The notes beneath the pieces were generated by a model that ran no database searches, was not told where the DNA came from, and saw only the letters and a program-made list of their open reading frames with translations. Source: Chromatiales bacterium 21-64-14 (GTDB lineage Bacteria > Pseudomonadota > Gammaproteobacteria > 21-64-14). From it: a stretch of 40,206 bases of DNA. Both the position numbers and the translations under genes were made by a program. The stretch covers positions 1 through 40,206 of the forward strand of contig NCBI01000025.1 of NCBI GenBank assembly GCA_002255365.1. The letters run 5' to 3'. Positions 16,557-26,677 of the stretch are shown one piece after another; position 1 is the first letter of the stretch, and every line of letters starts with the position of its first letter.

Positions 16557-17375
16557 TCAGTCCTCTGCCCCGGCTGATGGCGACTCGTCGTCCAACCCCA
16601 GCCGCAGCCCCGCCACCTCCAGGACCCGCCCCAAGGTGCCCTGAGCTGCGCGGAAATAGCCGCCAAGCCGCAGCAGATGCGGCCACTGAGCAGGCCGCCC
16701 GGCGACCCCCGCCACCAAGCGGGCCAAGCGCACCCGGCCAGCGGCATCGATGGCCCGGGTAATGCTGGCGGGAACCGCCGCGTCCGCCGGATCCGCCACG
16801 GCCCGGACCACCAGAAACGGTACCGCTGCCGCGCGGGCTAAGGCCGCCAGGGCCGCGCTCTCCATATCCACCCCGCGCGCTCCATGGCGCCGATACAGGG
16901 CACGTTTATCCGCGGCGTCCTCCAGGACGTCGGGGCTACCCAACAGCGGACCGGTGTCCGGGATCGGACCGTGGGCAAGGCGGGTCCGCAACCGCCCGTG
17001 CCAATCCTGATCCACCCCATACTCGCCACCGGCGCCGTCCAGGATCCGTTCCGGCAGGAGCAGTTGGCCGGACACCAAGTCCGGGGCCAAGCCCCCCGCG
17101 CTGCCCCAACTCACCAGGGCCCGGACACCGCCCCGCAGCAGAACCTCGGCCGCCCGCCGTGCGGGCCCCGAGCCAATACCTGAGATGCGCAGGCAAACGC
17201 CGGCTCCCGGAAGGTAGGTGTGATCGACGCGCAGGAACAGGAAGCGACGGGATATCCAAGCGCGCCCCTCGCCGGGGAGCGCGGCAATGACCCCGATGGG
17301 TGTCACGACGGAAGCGCCGTGCGCTGGCACATGCGCAACGGCGCTTATGGGAAACGCCCGCCTCGAAGGGTCCAT
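16557..17375 (-). CDS. hpnG: hopanoid-associated phosphorylase HpnG
   Basis: Protein of 272 residues in the nucleoside phosphorylase fold (VTPIGVIAALPGEGRAW, then LRISGIGSGPARRAAE and LVSWGSAGGLAPDL; active-site-like GVDMESAALAALA near residue 167). In hopanoid producers HpnG removes adenine from adenosylhopane, the product of HpnH, to give a ribosyl hopane. It follows shc by 85 bases and is the last gene of the leftward operon; hpnH itself lies in the divergent rightward operon. The start is uncertain: ATG 17375 and in-frame GTG codons at about residues 16 and 24 are all possible, with no clear ribosome site. Confidence 0.85.
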   Translation of the reverse strand: MDPSRRAFPISAVAHVPAHGASVVTPIGVIAALPGEGRAWISRRFLFLRVDHTYLPGAGVCLRISGIGSGPARRAAEVLLRGGVRALVSWGSAGGLAPDLVSGQLLLPERILDGAGGEYGVDQDWHGRLRTRLAHGPIPDTGPLLGSPDVLEDAADKRALYRRHGARGVDMESAALAALARAAAVPFLVVRAVADPADAAVPASITRAIDAAGRVRLARLVAGVAGRPAQWPHLLRLGGYFRAAQGTLGRVLEVAGLRLGLDDESPSAGAED

Positions 17376-17460
17376 GGGTCCAACTCATGAAAACCGCCGG
17401 CACGAAGGACACCGAGGGCGGCCGCTGGGTAACACACCCCCGCCGCCGCACCGGCGTTGT

Positions 17461-19440
17461 TCAAGGACCCGTTACGCCGGGGTACCGCTGGAGCACATTG
17501 CGGTAACGCGCCAGGGCCCACAGGGGGAAGTACGCGCTGTACCCATGGTACTTCAGATAAAAGACCCGCGGAAAACCCGGCGCGGTAAACCAATCCTCCT
17601 GCCATAACCCCTCCGTCCGTTGGCTCCGCAACAGATACTCCGCCCCGCGGCGCACCGACGCACTGGGTCCCTCGCCCGCCGCCATCAGACCGAGCATCGC
17701 CCACGCGGTCTGGTACGAGGTGCTGACCGGACCCCGCCCCGCCGTCACGGCATCGGAATAGGAATCGTTGCTCTCTCCCCAGCCGCCGTCCGGGCGCTGT
17801 ACGCTCTCCAGCCAGCGGACCGCACGGCGCACGGTCGGGTCCGCAGGGCCGACGCCGGCTGCGGCGAACGCCACCAGGACCGACCAAGTGCCGTAGATAT
17901 AGTTGGTCCCCCAGCGGCCAAACCATGCGCCACTGGGTTCCTGCTCACGGCGCAGGTACTCCAGGGCGCGTTCGATCACGGGGCGGTACTCTGAACCCCG
18001 CGGCAGCAGCCGAGCCAGCAGTGTTACGCAGCGCGCGGTTACATCACTGGTGGGAGGATCCAGCAACGCACCGTGATCGGCGAACGGGATTTCGTTCAGA
18101 TAGTAGTGGGTATTGTCCGCGTCGAACGCCGCGAAGCCACCGTTACGCGACTGCATCCCGCATAACCACTGGGCGGCGCGGCGCACCGTCTCCTCATAGG
18201 GCCGATCCGGCACTTGGTCCATGGTCCACGCCACCACGGCGGTATCGTCCAGATCTGGATAATGCCCGTTCTCGAACTGGAACGGCCACCCGCCCCCCGG
18301 AAGGTCCGGCCGATAGTCGCGCCAGTCCGCCGGACCATCACGCAATTGAAGCGGTACCATCCATTCCATCGCGCGCCGTGCCCCAGACCCTGTGGCGCCG
18401 CCGTCCACCTCCTGCAAGGCCAGACACGCGAGCCCCGTGTCCCAGATCGGCGAGACACAGGGCTGGCAATATGCCGAACGGGGGCCCACCACCAACAGGC
18501 GGCGGATCGCCTCCATGGCAGTGGCACGGTAGGGGTGGTCCGCCGAGTAGCCCAAGTGCGCCAGCGCCTCGTAGGCGTTGACCATGGCGGGGAAGATCGC
18601 GCCGAGTCCACCGGTTCCGTTGAGCCGTTCAACGAACCATGCCTCGGCGGCCTTCATGGCGCGGCGGCGCATCGCTCCGGGGATCAGCGGCTCCAGCCGG
18701 CGTCCGATCCGCTCCAGTGTCAGGATCATGCGGTTCAGCCGCGAACGGACCGGAAAGTAGTGACGCTCGCGCTCTGGGGGAACCGTGAACAGCTCCCGGA
18801 TATGGACGTCCCGGGGGTTACGGGCCGGTCGCTTCAAGGTGCAGAGAATCAGCAACGGCACCATTACCGTCCGGGACCAGTAGGACACCTTGCTGAGGTG
18901 GAACGGAAACCAACGCGGCAGGAGCAGGATCTCCACCGGCAGAAACGGCACGCCGCGCCACGGGATCTGCCCGAAGAGGGCCAGCGCGATGCGCGTGAAT
19001 ACATTGGCGCGGGCCGCGCCGCCCTGGGCCAGGATGAGTTCCCGGGCCTTGACCATATGCGGCGCATTGGCTGCATCCCCAGCCAACTTCAAGGCGTAGT
19101 AAGCCTTCACGGAGGCACTCATATTGAACGCCCCATTGAAATAAAGCGGCCAGCCGCCCTCCGCCTGTTGGTGCTCGCGCAGGTACACCGCCAGACGCGC
19201 CTCCAGATCGGAATCGATCTCATCCATGTAGTGCATCATCAGGATGTATTCGGCGGGTATCGTGCAGTCGGCCTCGAGTTCATAACACCAATAACCCTCG
19301 GGGGCCTGCTGCTGGAGGAGTGCGCCGGTCGCGCGCTCGATGGCCGCATCGAGATCCCCTGGCGTGCTCACCGGTTCCACAGTGGGCGCCGGTGCCTGCC
19401 GTAGGCGGGACTGGTCCGCGGTTTGTGTATGAACAGACAT
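17461..19440 (-). CDS. shc: squalene-hopene cyclase
   Basis: Class II triterpene cyclase of 659 residues, the normal length. The protonating DxDD motif is DLDD at 396-399. Several QW repeats are visible, such as QAEGGWPLYFNGAF, QSRNGGFAAFD, EPSGAWFGRWGTNYIYGTW and RPDGGWGE. YYLNEIPFADHGALLDPP and GTNYIYGTW are cyclase hallmarks. It converts squalene to hopene or hopanol at the inner membrane. It sits 59 bases after the squalene synthase gene in the leftward operon, and HpnG follows. The start at ATG 19440 gives an N-terminus of normal size (MSVHTQTADQS, then AIERATGALLQQQAPEGYW). Confidence 0.96.
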   Translation of the reverse strand: MSVHTQTADQSRLRQAPAPTVEPVSTPGDLDAAIERATGALLQQQAPEGYWCYELEADCTIPAEYILMMHYMDEIDSDLEARLAVYLREHQQAEGGWPLYFNGAFNMSASVKAYYALKLAGDAANAPHMVKARELILAQGGAARANVFTRIALALFGQIPWRGVPFLPVEILLLPRWFPFHLSKVSYWSRTVMVPLLILCTLKRPARNPRDVHIRELFTVPPERERHYFPVRSRLNRMILTLERIGRRLEPLIPGAMRRRAMKAAEAWFVERLNGTGGLGAIFPAMVNAYEALAHLGYSADHPYRATAMEAIRRLLVVGPRSAYCQPCVSPIWDTGLACLALQEVDGGATGSGARRAMEWMVPLQLRDGPADWRDYRPDLPGGGWPFQFENGHYPDLDDTAVVAWTMDQVPDRPYEETVRRAAQWLCGMQSRNGGFAAFDADNTHYYLNEIPFADHGALLDPPTSDVTARCVTLLARLLPRGSEYRPVIERALEYLRREQEPSGAWFGRWGTNYIYGTWSVLVAFAAAGVGPADPTVRRAVRWLESVQRPDGGWGESNDSYSDAVTAGRGPVSTSYQTAWAMLGLMAAGEGPSASVRRGAEYLLRSQRTEGLWQEDWFTAPGFPRVFYLKYHGYSAYFPLWALARYRNVLQRYPGVTGP

Positions 19441-19499
19441 GTATCCGGATTTCCTCGTATTCGGTGGATCGCACCGGATGCCCCGGTGGCATCCTCTGT

Positions 19500-20642
19500 C
19501 TATTCGCCGTGTCCCGCCCGCGGCGCTGCGTCCTGTCCGGGCGCTCCCGCGGCGCTCCCGCGCGCACGCGGGCGTTTGTTCGCAGAGTCGAAGGGGAGAC
19601 CGCGGCCAGCGAGAAAGAACAGCGAGCGCAGCAAATGATCGTGGCCAACCGTCAAACGGGTGGCGAGGATTGTCGCCTTGACGCTGCGCCGGGAGATCTT
19701 GACTTGGCGGCCGCTGTTGAAATCCCGATTACGGTTGATCTTGCGCAGCGTAAGCACCGCCATCCCCAGCGCCCACAGACAGAAATTGCGGATGCCGGTC
19801 TCTTCCGGGGGGATCAACAGGGTGTAGGTCAGGGCGTTTCGAAGGTGGGCGTGGGTCAACCCGATGAGCTGCCCCAGGCCCTCCCCGAAACCTTCCCGAT
19901 AGCAGCCCGGTTGCAGGTCGGCCAAGTCGAAGCCGGTCCCCGTGAACACCTCCTGGGGCAGCCAGCAGACCCCACGGGTCTGATCGTCCCAGACGTCCTT
20001 CAGGATGTTGGTCATCTGGAGACCCTGGCCAAAGGAGACCGCGAGTTCCATCAGCCGTTCGCGGTGGCACGCGATGGCCGGCGAATAGTCGCAGAACAGT
20101 CGGGTCAGCATCTCTCCCACCACGCCAGCCACGTGATAGCAGTAGCGGTCCAAGTGCGTAAGCCGTTCGAGGCCCCGGGCCCCGCGGTTTTCCTGGAACT
20201 CCGCCATGCCCTCGGCCATGATCCGTACGCAGATCTCCAGGGCTTCGCGCTGCACCGGATTGAAACCCGCGTTGATCCGCATCACCCGCGGGGTCTCCGC
20301 CACCAGTTCCCGTTCCGCCGGCAAGGTCCGCTCCGAGAGCAGCGGACCCAGTTCCCCGGCGAAGCGCTCGGGATCCTCGACACCGGCTACCACCTGGGCA
20401 AAGCCGTCGCAGAACTGGCGCTTCTGTTCCGCGCCCAGTTCCGCCTCGTCTTCGATGGTGTCGACGATCCGGCACAACAGATAAGCGTTGCCCACCACCC
20501 GCGCGAGCGCGACCGGAAGTTGCGGAATGGTCAGGGCGAAGGTGCGGGATACCCCTTGCAGCAGCCGGTCCTGCACCGACTCATCAGAAAGGGCATCGCC
20601 CTGCGGCCCGACGCCGATATTGGCAATGGTTGTACTCGACAT
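19500..20642 (-). CDS. sqs: squalene synthase (farnesyl-diphosphate farnesyltransferase)
   Basis: Trans-isoprenyl diphosphate synthase of 380 residues, head-to-head type. The two Asp-rich motifs are DTIEDE (61-66) and DVWDD (216-220), with SRTFALTIPQLP and HLDRYCYHVAGVVGEMLTRLF between. LLCRIVDTIED and LQMTNILKDVWDDQTRGVCWLP resemble single-enzyme squalene synthases more than the shorter HpnC and HpnD proteins. It should condense two farnesyl diphosphates to squalene for the cyclase encoded next. No hpnC, hpnD or hpnE is in the window, consistent with the one-enzyme route. The final 40 residues (KRPRARGSAAGAP...) look like a disordered, Ala/Arg-rich extension. Confidence 0.88.
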   Translation of the reverse strand: MSSTTIANIGVGPQGDALSDESVQDRLLQGVSRTFALTIPQLPVALARVVGNAYLLCRIVDTIEDEAELGAEQKRQFCDGFAQVVAGVEDPERFAGELGPLLSERTLPAERELVAETPRVMRINAGFNPVQREALEICVRIMAEGMAEFQENRGARGLERLTHLDRYCYHVAGVVGEMLTRLFCDYSPAIACHRERLMELAVSFGQGLQMTNILKDVWDDQTRGVCWLPQEVFTGTGFDLADLQPGCYREGFGEGLGQLIGLTHAHLRNALTYTLLIPPEETGIRNFCLWALGMAVLTLRKINRNRDFNSGRQVKISRRSVKATILATRLTVGHDHLLRSLFFLAGRGLPFDSANKRPRARGSAAGAPGQDAAPRAGHGE

Positions 20643-20710
20643 TCGCCTGTTTTGCTTAGTATCACGTGGGCGTGCTTACCGCCCGGACAGCGGAAAACCT
20701 GCCGCGGCCT

Positions 20711-22603
20711 TCAGCTGATCCGCAGCCGATGGGCGGGTCGCATGGTGCGATGGTGTTCCGCCACCGCCGCCAGTATACCATCCCGATCCAGGCCGCAACC
20801 GGCCAACATGCCTTCCCGGGAATCGTGATCCAGAAACCGGTCCGGAAGCCCCAGATGGACAATCGCCACGGAGAGGCCCTGAGAGGCCAGGGACTGGCTC
20901 ACCGCGCTGCCCGCGCCCCCGGCCACCGCATTGTCTTCCACGGTAATCAGAAGCTCATGCTCCTGGGCAAGGGTGCGGATCAACACCTCGTCGAGCGGTT
21001 TGACGAAGCGCATGTTCACCACGGTCGCATCGATCTGCGCGCCAGCCTCCAGTGCCGGAGCCAGCACGCAGCCGAACGCCAGGATCGCGGTACCGGTACC
21101 CCGACGGCGCACCTCGGCCCGTCCGATGGGCAGTTCCATCATCACCGGATCTACGGCGACGCCGGGACCGCGGCCCCGGGGATAGCGGACCGCCGCGGGA
21201 CCGTCGTGGCGGTACCCGGTATAGAGCATCTGGCGGCACTCGTTCTCGTCGGCCGGCGCCATCACCACCATGTTGGGGACGCAACGCAGGTAAGAGAAAT
21301 CGAAACTGCCGGCGTGGGTTGCGCCGTCCGGCCCCACCACGCCGGCCCGGTCAATAGCGAACAGCACTGGTAGGTTTTGGATCGCCACATCATGGATCAG
21401 TTGGTCATAGGCGCGCTGGAGAAAAGTGGAGTAGATCGCCACCACCGGTTTCATCCCTTCGCACGCCAGCCCTGCGGCCAGAGTCACGGCGTGCTGTTCC
21501 GCGATCCCTACATCGAAGTAGCGATCCGGAAAACGCGCACAAAACTCCACCAGTCCAGATCCCTCACGCATCGCCGGCGTGATCCCCACCAGCCGCGGAT
21601 CGCGCTCCGCCAAGTCGCACAGCCAGGCGCCGAACACCTCCGTGTAGCTGGGCCCGCCTTTGGATGGCGACGCCACCAATCCGACCGCCGGATCAAAGGG
21701 ACCAACCCCGTGATAGGCGACCGGATCCCGCTCCGCGTGTGCGTAACCCTTGCCCTTGCGGGTCACCACATGGAGCAGACGTGGTCCCTGGCGCCCGCGC
21801 AGATTCTGCAGCGTCGTCACCAGGGTGGGCAGGTCGTGGCCATCAATGGGCCCATAATAGGTAAAGCCCAACTCCTCGAACAGGGTGGCCGGGCTGATCA
21901 TGCCCTTGACATGCTCCTCCGCGCGGCGCGCCAGCTCACGCATGGGCGGCACCCGATCCAGGATCCACTTGCCGCGCTCCTTGACGTTCCCGAAGAAATC
22001 GCCCGACAGGATGCGCGTCAGGTGATTGGACAATGCGCCCACGTTGGGCGAGATGGACATCTCGTTGTCATTCAGGATCACCAGCAGATCGGCCCCCAGA
22101 TCCCCCGCGTGATTGAGGGCCTCAAAGGCCATTCCGGCCGTGAGGGCACCGTCACCAATCACCGCAACCGCGCAATGCCCGCGTCCGGTCGCCCGCGCCG
22201 CCAGGGCCATGCCCAGAGCCGCGCTAACAGAGGTGCCCGCGTGGGCAACCCCGAAGGCGTCGTAGGGACTCTCGGCACGGCGTGGAAACCCCGACAACCC
22301 GTCCTTCTTCCGGATCGTCGCCAGGGAACCAGCGCGCCCGGTGAGGATCTTGTGGGGATAGGCTTGGTGCCCCACATCCCAGACGATGCGATCTTCCGGC
22401 GTGTGGAATACATAGTGCAGCGCGACGCTGAGTTCCACCGCGCCGAGGCTCGATGCGAAGTGACCGCCACTACGAGACACGGACGCGATCAGGTAATCAC
22501 GGAGTTCGGCGGCGACCGGTTCCAACTGCGAGGAGGCGAGTCGTCGGAGGTCTTCCGGAAGGTCAATCTGGGCAAGCAAGGGATAGCGGGTTTTTGCATC
22601 CAT
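20711..22603 (-). CDS. dxs: 1-deoxy-D-xylulose-5-phosphate synthase
   Basis: Thiamine-dependent enzyme of 630 residues that makes DXP from pyruvate and glyceraldehyde-3-phosphate, the entry step of the MEP pathway. Motifs include [35 protein letters not shown], the thiamine-binding [15 protein letters not shown] ending NDNEMSIS, the catalytic [17 protein letters not shown], and [17 protein letters not shown]. It is first in the leftward operon with squalene synthase, shc and hpnG, which ties precursor supply to hopanoid output. The start at ATG 22603 matches the family N-terminus, though its ribosome site is weak. Confidence 0.97.
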   Translation of the reverse strand: MDAKTRYPLLAQIDLPEDLRRLASSQLEPVAAELRDYLIASVSRSGGHFASSLGAVELSVALHYVFHTPEDRIVWDVGHQAYPHKILTGRAGSLATIRKKDGLSGFPRRAESPYDAFGVAHAGTSVSAALGMALAARATGRGHCAVAVIGDGALTAGMAFEALNHAGDLGADLLVILNDNEMSISPNVGALSNHLTRILSGDFFGNVKERGKWILDRVPPMRELARRAEEHVKGMISPATLFEELGFTYYGPIDGHDLPTLVTTLQNLRGRQGPRLLHVVTRKGKGYAHAERDPVAYHGVGPFDPAVGLVASPSKGGPSYTEVFGAWLCDLAERDPRLVGITPAMREGSGLVEFCARFPDRYFDVGIAEQHAVTLAAGLACEGMKPVVAIYSTFLQRAYDQLIHDVAIQNLPVLFAIDRAGVVGPDGATHAGSFDFSYLRCVPNMVVMAPADENECRQMLYTGYRHDGPAAVRYPRGRGPGVAVDPVMMELPIGRAEVRRRGTGTAILAFGCVLAPALEAGAQIDATVVNMRFVKPLDEVLIRTLAQEHELLITVEDNAVAGGAGSAVSQSLASQGLSVAIVHLGLPDRFLDHDSREGMLAGCGLDRDGILAAVAEHHRTMRPAHRLRIS

Positions 22604-23296
22604 ATGCGGTTCTGCTCACTGGTCGCCTACCGAAAACGCCCGATCCGGGAAGATGGGTCGCCATCCCCTCCGGTGCGGCATGTGAACCGCCATCCCTCAC
22701 GATCCGCAGCCGCGCCGGCCTCGATCAAGCGGATTCAGGCGTATCCCGCCGAACCCACTGCCCCGCCGTACTTTTGACGGCTCAACCCCTCCCCGTCCGA
22801 CCCGATTCGCCCCCGGCCGACGACCGGCGGCGGCGCTCACCCGAAGAAAAAGTTATACAGAATATAGCCCAGTAGAAGGGAATTGTCAGCAGATCCTCAA
22901 CCATGCCGTCGGTTCCGCCGTAGCCTCCTACGGGGGAACAGCGCCCAAGGCGCTGCGGCCGGGACAAAACCGTGAACTGAGTCACACTCTGGCACCCAAA
23001 GCTACGACGGGTAGGCCACCAACGCCTCCAGTGGGAAACCCGTCCGCCAGGATAAAGTGGAGCCCGCCCAGGCAAATATGTTCTAATCTGCCGAACCCGA
23101 ATCACGGGTGGACTCGGGGCGGGTGGCACGGAACCCCCCGCGTCGGAGCCGCGCCCCAAGCGCTCCACGCTACCGCGCGGTCCCAGCACTGGTCGCGCGG
23201 GACCGCAAGGATCAGGCGCGGGGGGACGGAACTGAGCGATACAGCCCCCCCGGGGTACCCGGTGATCCTGCAGAACGATAACGAGGAATCGGTGCT
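22604..23296. promoter_or_regulatory. 693-base divergent control region of the hopanoid/isoprenoid operons
   Basis: The gap between dxs (minus) and ispH (plus) holds the promoters of both operons. An AT-rich island at about 22848-22885 (with GTTATACAGAATATAG) stands out, and TTCTAATCT near 23082 is a possible -10 for ispH; neither is certain. On the minus strand around 22846-22925 short frames read GYGGTDGMVEDLL and, after a frame change, LLGYILYNFFFG before a stop. This could be the decayed end of a small membrane protein gene, but the evidence is thin. No intact gene is seen. Confidence 0.35.
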
Positions 23297-24253
23297 ATGG
23301 ATGTCATACTTGCCCAACCGCGAGGCTTCTGTGCGGGGGTGGTCCGTGCCATCGAGATCGTGGAGTGCGCCCTTGATGTTTACGGGCCACCGGTTTATGT
23401 ACTCCACGAGATCGTTCACAATCATCACGTGGTTGACGACCTGCGTACCCGCGGCGCCATCTTCGTAGAGAGCTTGGCCGAAGTGCCAGAAGGCGCGGTC
23501 GCCATCTTCAGCGCCCACGGCGTCGCCACCGCCATGGTAGACCAAGCATCCGACCGCAAGTTGGAAGTAATAGACGCCACCTGCCCATTGGTGACCAAGG
23601 TGCACCTGCAGGCGCAGCGCTACAGCCTCCGCGGCTACGAGGTCATCATCATCGGCCACCCCGGACATCCTGAAGTGGAAGGAACCCGCGGCCGGGTCAC
23701 CGGTCCGGTGCACGTCGTATCCGGGTGCGAGGACATCCCAAAACTGAACCTCAAGGATCCCACCCGTCTCGCGTACGTCACCCAGACCACGCTCAGCGTG
23801 GACGACACCCGGGACGTGATCGAGGCCTTGAAGCAGCGTTTCCCGGATATTCAGGGACCGGATCTGGACGGCATCTGCTATGCGACCCAGAACCGCCAGA
23901 ATGCCGTGCGGCGCTTGGCCGCGGAAGTGGATCTGCTGCTGGTAGTGGGCGCTCGCAACAGCTCCAACTCCAACCGCCTGCGGGAAGTGGGCGAACAAGC
24001 GGGCGTCTCTGCCTATCTGGTACAGGATGCCGGGGAATTGGACGCGTCCTGGTTCTCACCCGGCGTGCGGGTGGGCCTCACGGCGGGCGCCTCGGCCCCG
24101 GAGGTACTCGTCCAGGCCGTTCTGGAACGTTTGCGCAGCTACGGGGTCGATCATGTAATCGAAATGGAATCGGAACGTGAGACCACCACCTTCCGCCTGC
24201 CGGTGGCCCTGCTCCGGAAAACTTCCCACACCAGTCAGCGTCGCGAGTCTTAG
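23297..24253 (+). CDS. ispH: 4-hydroxy-3-methylbut-2-enyl diphosphate reductase
   Basis: IspH/LytB of 318 residues, last enzyme of the MEP pathway, giving IPP and DMAPP. The three [4Fe-4S] cysteines are C12 (GFCAGV), C96 (ATCPLV) and C194 (GICYAT), close to the E. coli positions. The signature segments [26 protein letters not shown] and [10 protein letters not shown] are intact. It opens the rightward operon, and hpnH begins 12 bases after its stop. The ATG at 23297 has GAGG upstream at a slightly long spacing. The C-terminal tail is short and polar. Confidence 0.97.
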   Translation: MDVILAQPRGFCAGVVRAIEIVECALDVYGPPVYVLHEIVHNHHVVDDLRTRGAIFVESLAEVPEGAVAIFSAHGVATAMVDQASDRKLEVIDATCPLVTKVHLQAQRYSLRGYEVIIIGHPGHPEVEGTRGRVTGPVHVVSGCEDIPKLNLKDPTRLAYVTQTTLSVDDTRDVIEALKQRFPDIQGPDLDGICYATQNRQNAVRRLAAEVDLLLVVGARNSSNSNRLREVGEQAGVSAYLVQDAGELDASWFSPGVRVGLTAGASAPEVLVQAVLERLRSYGVDHVIEMESERETTTFRLPVALLRKTSHTSQRRES

Positions 24254-24265
24254 GAGTCGATCACA

Positions 24266-25390
24266 ATGAGTGTGCCTTTGCACCAGCAGATCCGTGTAGG
24301 AGCCTATGTCATACGCCAGAAAGTACGCGGCGCGCGCCGTTACCCTCTGGTCCTGATGCTGGAGCCCTTATTCCGCTGCAACCTCGAATGCGCCGGCTGC
24401 GGCAAGATCGATTATCCGGAAGAGATTCTCGACCGCAGGCTGAGCGTGGCGGAGTGCCTCGAGGCGGTGGATGAAAGCGGTGCGCCGATCGTATCGATCC
24501 CCGGCGGTGAACCGCTCATCCACAAGGAAATGCCGGAGATCGTCGCTGCCATCGTTGCGCGCAAAAAATTCGTCTACCTGTGCACCAATGCCCTATTGCT
24601 GACGAAAAAGATCGGCGACTACACCCCGTCGCCCTATTTCACCTTCTCTGTGCACCTGGATGGCAACCGGGAGCGCCATGACGCATCGGTATGCCGCGCA
24701 GGCGTATTCGACAAGGCCGTGGAGGCAATCACCCTGGCGCGCGATCGCGGATTCCGGGTGACGGTCAACTGCACCCTGTTCCAGGGCGAGGATCCGAAGG
24801 AAATCGCAGACTTCTTCGACTATGCCACCGCACTCGGCGTGGAAGGTATCACCATCTCCCCGGGCTACAGCTACGAGCATGCACCGCGTCAGGATGTGTT
24901 TCTCAAGCGCACCCAGAGCAAGGAGCTGTTCCGCAACATCTTCCGGATCGGCCGCCAGCGGCAGCGCAAGTGGCAATTCAATCAGTCGAGCCTGTTTCTG
25001 GACTTCCTGGCCGGAAACCAGACCTACCAGTGCACGCCTTGGAGCAATCCGACCCGCAACGTATTCGGGTGGCAGAAGCCCTGCTATCTGCTGGTGGACG
25101 AAGGCTACGCCCCAAGCTTCAAAGCGCTCATGGAGGAAACCGATTGGGATCACTTCGGCACCGGGCGCAACCCGAAGTGCGACAACTGCATGGCCCATTG
25201 CGGTTACGAGGGCACCGCGGTGGACGACACAGTGGCACATCCCCTCAAGGCCCTGAAGGTATTCCTGTCGGGCCCGCGTACCGACGGACCCATGGCCCCG
25301 GAACTGCCTACCCGCTACCACACGTCCTCCGGACGGGCGCGTGTCGATGTCGAGGTGGGCGGCCTGGCCAAACGCGAAAGCGCGGGCTGA
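24266..25390 (+). CDS. hpnH: adenosyl-hopene transferase (radical SAM) HpnH
   Basis: Radical SAM enzyme of 374 residues that adds the 5'-deoxyadenosyl group to hopene, starting the extended C35 side chain. The cluster motif is C38-x3-C42-x2-C45 (RCNLECAGCGKIDYP). SIPGGEPL and TISPGYSYEHAP fit the SAM barrel. The C-terminal part (about 280-335) holds further cysteines (KPCYLLVDEGYAPSFKALME, then CDNCMAHCGYEGTA) typical of HpnH. Its product is the substrate of HpnG, encoded in the divergent operon. It is coupled closely to ispH (12-base gap) and precedes hpnB by 61 bases. Confidence 0.96.
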   Translation: MSVPLHQQIRVGAYVIRQKVRGARRYPLVLMLEPLFRCNLECAGCGKIDYPEEILDRRLSVAECLEAVDESGAPIVSIPGGEPLIHKEMPEIVAAIVARKKFVYLCTNALLLTKKIGDYTPSPYFTFSVHLDGNRERHDASVCRAGVFDKAVEAITLARDRGFRVTVNCTLFQGEDPKEIADFFDYATALGVEGITISPGYSYEHAPRQDVFLKRTQSKELFRNIFRIGRQRQRKWQFNQSSLFLDFLAGNQTYQCTPWSNPTRNVFGWQKPCYLLVDEGYAPSFKALMEETDWDHFGTGRNPKCDNCMAHCGYEGTAVDDTVAHPLKALKVFLSGPRTDGPMAPELPTRYHTSSGRARVDVEVGGLAKRESAG

Positions 25391-25451
25391 GGCACACACG
25401 TAGCGGTCGGGCCTCCCGGCACCGGTACGCACGTCGCCCCGAACCGCTGGG

Positions 25452-26594
25452 ATGAACCCGGTGTGGACTGAACTCGCAGCGGCCGCCGCGACCCTGTGGT
25501 GGCTGATCCTGGCCCTGCCGTGGCATCCCTGGGGCACGGCGGAACGCCTGGATGCGCCCCTGGATGCCCGACAGGAGGATCTCAGCGACGTAACGGTGCT
25601 GATCCCGGCGCGCAATGAGGCGGGTACGGTGAGCCGGGTGCTGGATAGCCTTGCCGCACAAGGCCCCGGGCTGCGGGTGATCCTGGTGGACGACGAGTCC
25701 AGCGACGGCACCGCGGCGGCGGCCCGACGTTCCCGCATCGAGAACCTGACCGTACTGACCAGCATTCCTCTGCCACCAGGGTGGACGGGGAAACTCTGGG
25801 CCTTGGAGCAGGGACGGAGCATGGTGGCCTCGCCCCTAACCCTGCTGCTGGACGCCGACATCGCCCTGGCGCCCGGAACCGTGGCGGCCCTGCGGCACCG
25901 GCTGCGGGACCAGGGACTACAGCTGGTATCCCTGATGGCGGCACCGGACCTCACGCGGTTCTGGGAGCGCGCCCTGATGCCGGCATTCATCTATTTTTTC
26001 AAGCTCCTCTACCCGTTCCGTCTCGCCAACGCCCGTCACCGGCTGGTGGCCGCCGCCGCCGGCGGCTGTGTCCTGCTGGAAACGGAACGGCTGGCGCGGA
26101 TCGGGGGTTTCGGAGCGATCCGCGACGCGCTGATCGACGACTGTGCGCTGGCGCGCCGGGTCAAAATCGACGGCGGACGCACCTGGATCGGGCTCACCCG
26201 CTCCGCCCGCATGCTGCGTCATCACGGGTTCCGGGACATCTGGGACATGGTGGCTCGCACCGCCTTCACGCAACTGCGTTATTCGGTCCTGCTGCTGCTC
26301 CTGTGCAGCGGGCTGCTCCTACTGGCGTTTGCCGTACCCGTAGCCGGTTTTGGGGCCCACGGGCCCTGGCCTCCGATGCTGTGCGCGGGGGCCTGGGCCG
26401 GGATGCTGATCAGTTACCGGCCGACCCTGCGCTTCTACGGGCTACCTACGGCCTGGGGGCTGGCGCTACCCCTGGTGGGCACACTCTATCTGGCCATGAC
26501 CTGGTGGTCGGCGATCCGCTACTGGCGCGGCCACCGGTCGCAGTGGAAGGACCGCACCTACGCCAGGATTTCGAAGGACGGCGTTTCACGGTAA
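25452..26594 (+). CDS. hpnB: hopanoid-associated glycosyltransferase HpnB
   Basis: Family 2 glycosyltransferase of 380 residues with an N-terminal membrane anchor (about 5-24). The GT-A domain has VTVLIPARNEAGTV, ILVDDESSDGT, the DxD motif LLLDADIAL, and FGAIRDALIDDCALARRVK. Two or three C-terminal membrane helices follow (VLLLLLCSGLLLLAFAVPV and later). The hopene-associated HpnB family is recognised by this pattern and by its neighbours hpnH and hpnM. The sugar acceptor has not been firmly established; modification of the hopanoid side chain is the usual suggestion. Confidence 0.87.
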   Translation: MNPVWTELAAAAATLWWLILALPWHPWGTAERLDAPLDARQEDLSDVTVLIPARNEAGTVSRVLDSLAAQGPGLRVILVDDESSDGTAAAARRSRIENLTVLTSIPLPPGWTGKLWALEQGRSMVASPLTLLLDADIALAPGTVAALRHRLRDQGLQLVSLMAAPDLTRFWERALMPAFIYFFKLLYPFRLANARHRLVAAAAGGCVLLETERLARIGGFGAIRDALIDDCALARRVKIDGGRTWIGLTRSARMLRHHGFRDIWDMVARTAFTQLRYSVLLLLLCSGLLLLAFAVPVAGFGAHGPWPPMLCAGAWAGMLISYRPTLRFYGLPTAWGLALPLVGTLYLAMTWWSAIRYWRGHRSQWKDRTYARISKDGVSR

Positions 26595-26677
26595 ACTACC
26601 CGCACCTCCGGCCAGCCGGATGCCCACTCACGCGGGCGCTGGCAAGGTCCGATGCGCCAACCAGAGACACACAGCCT

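Noticed and set aside
18214..19404. A 396-residue plus-strand frame opposite shc
   Set aside because: It is antisense to squalene-hopene cyclase, whose catalytic motif and QW repeats are intact.
19320..20828. A 502-residue plus-strand frame opposite squalene synthase
   Set aside because: It is antisense coding of a clear prenyl synthase and shows no domain of its own.
21377..22777. A 466-residue plus-strand frame opposite dxs
   Set aside because: It is the antisense shadow of dxs.
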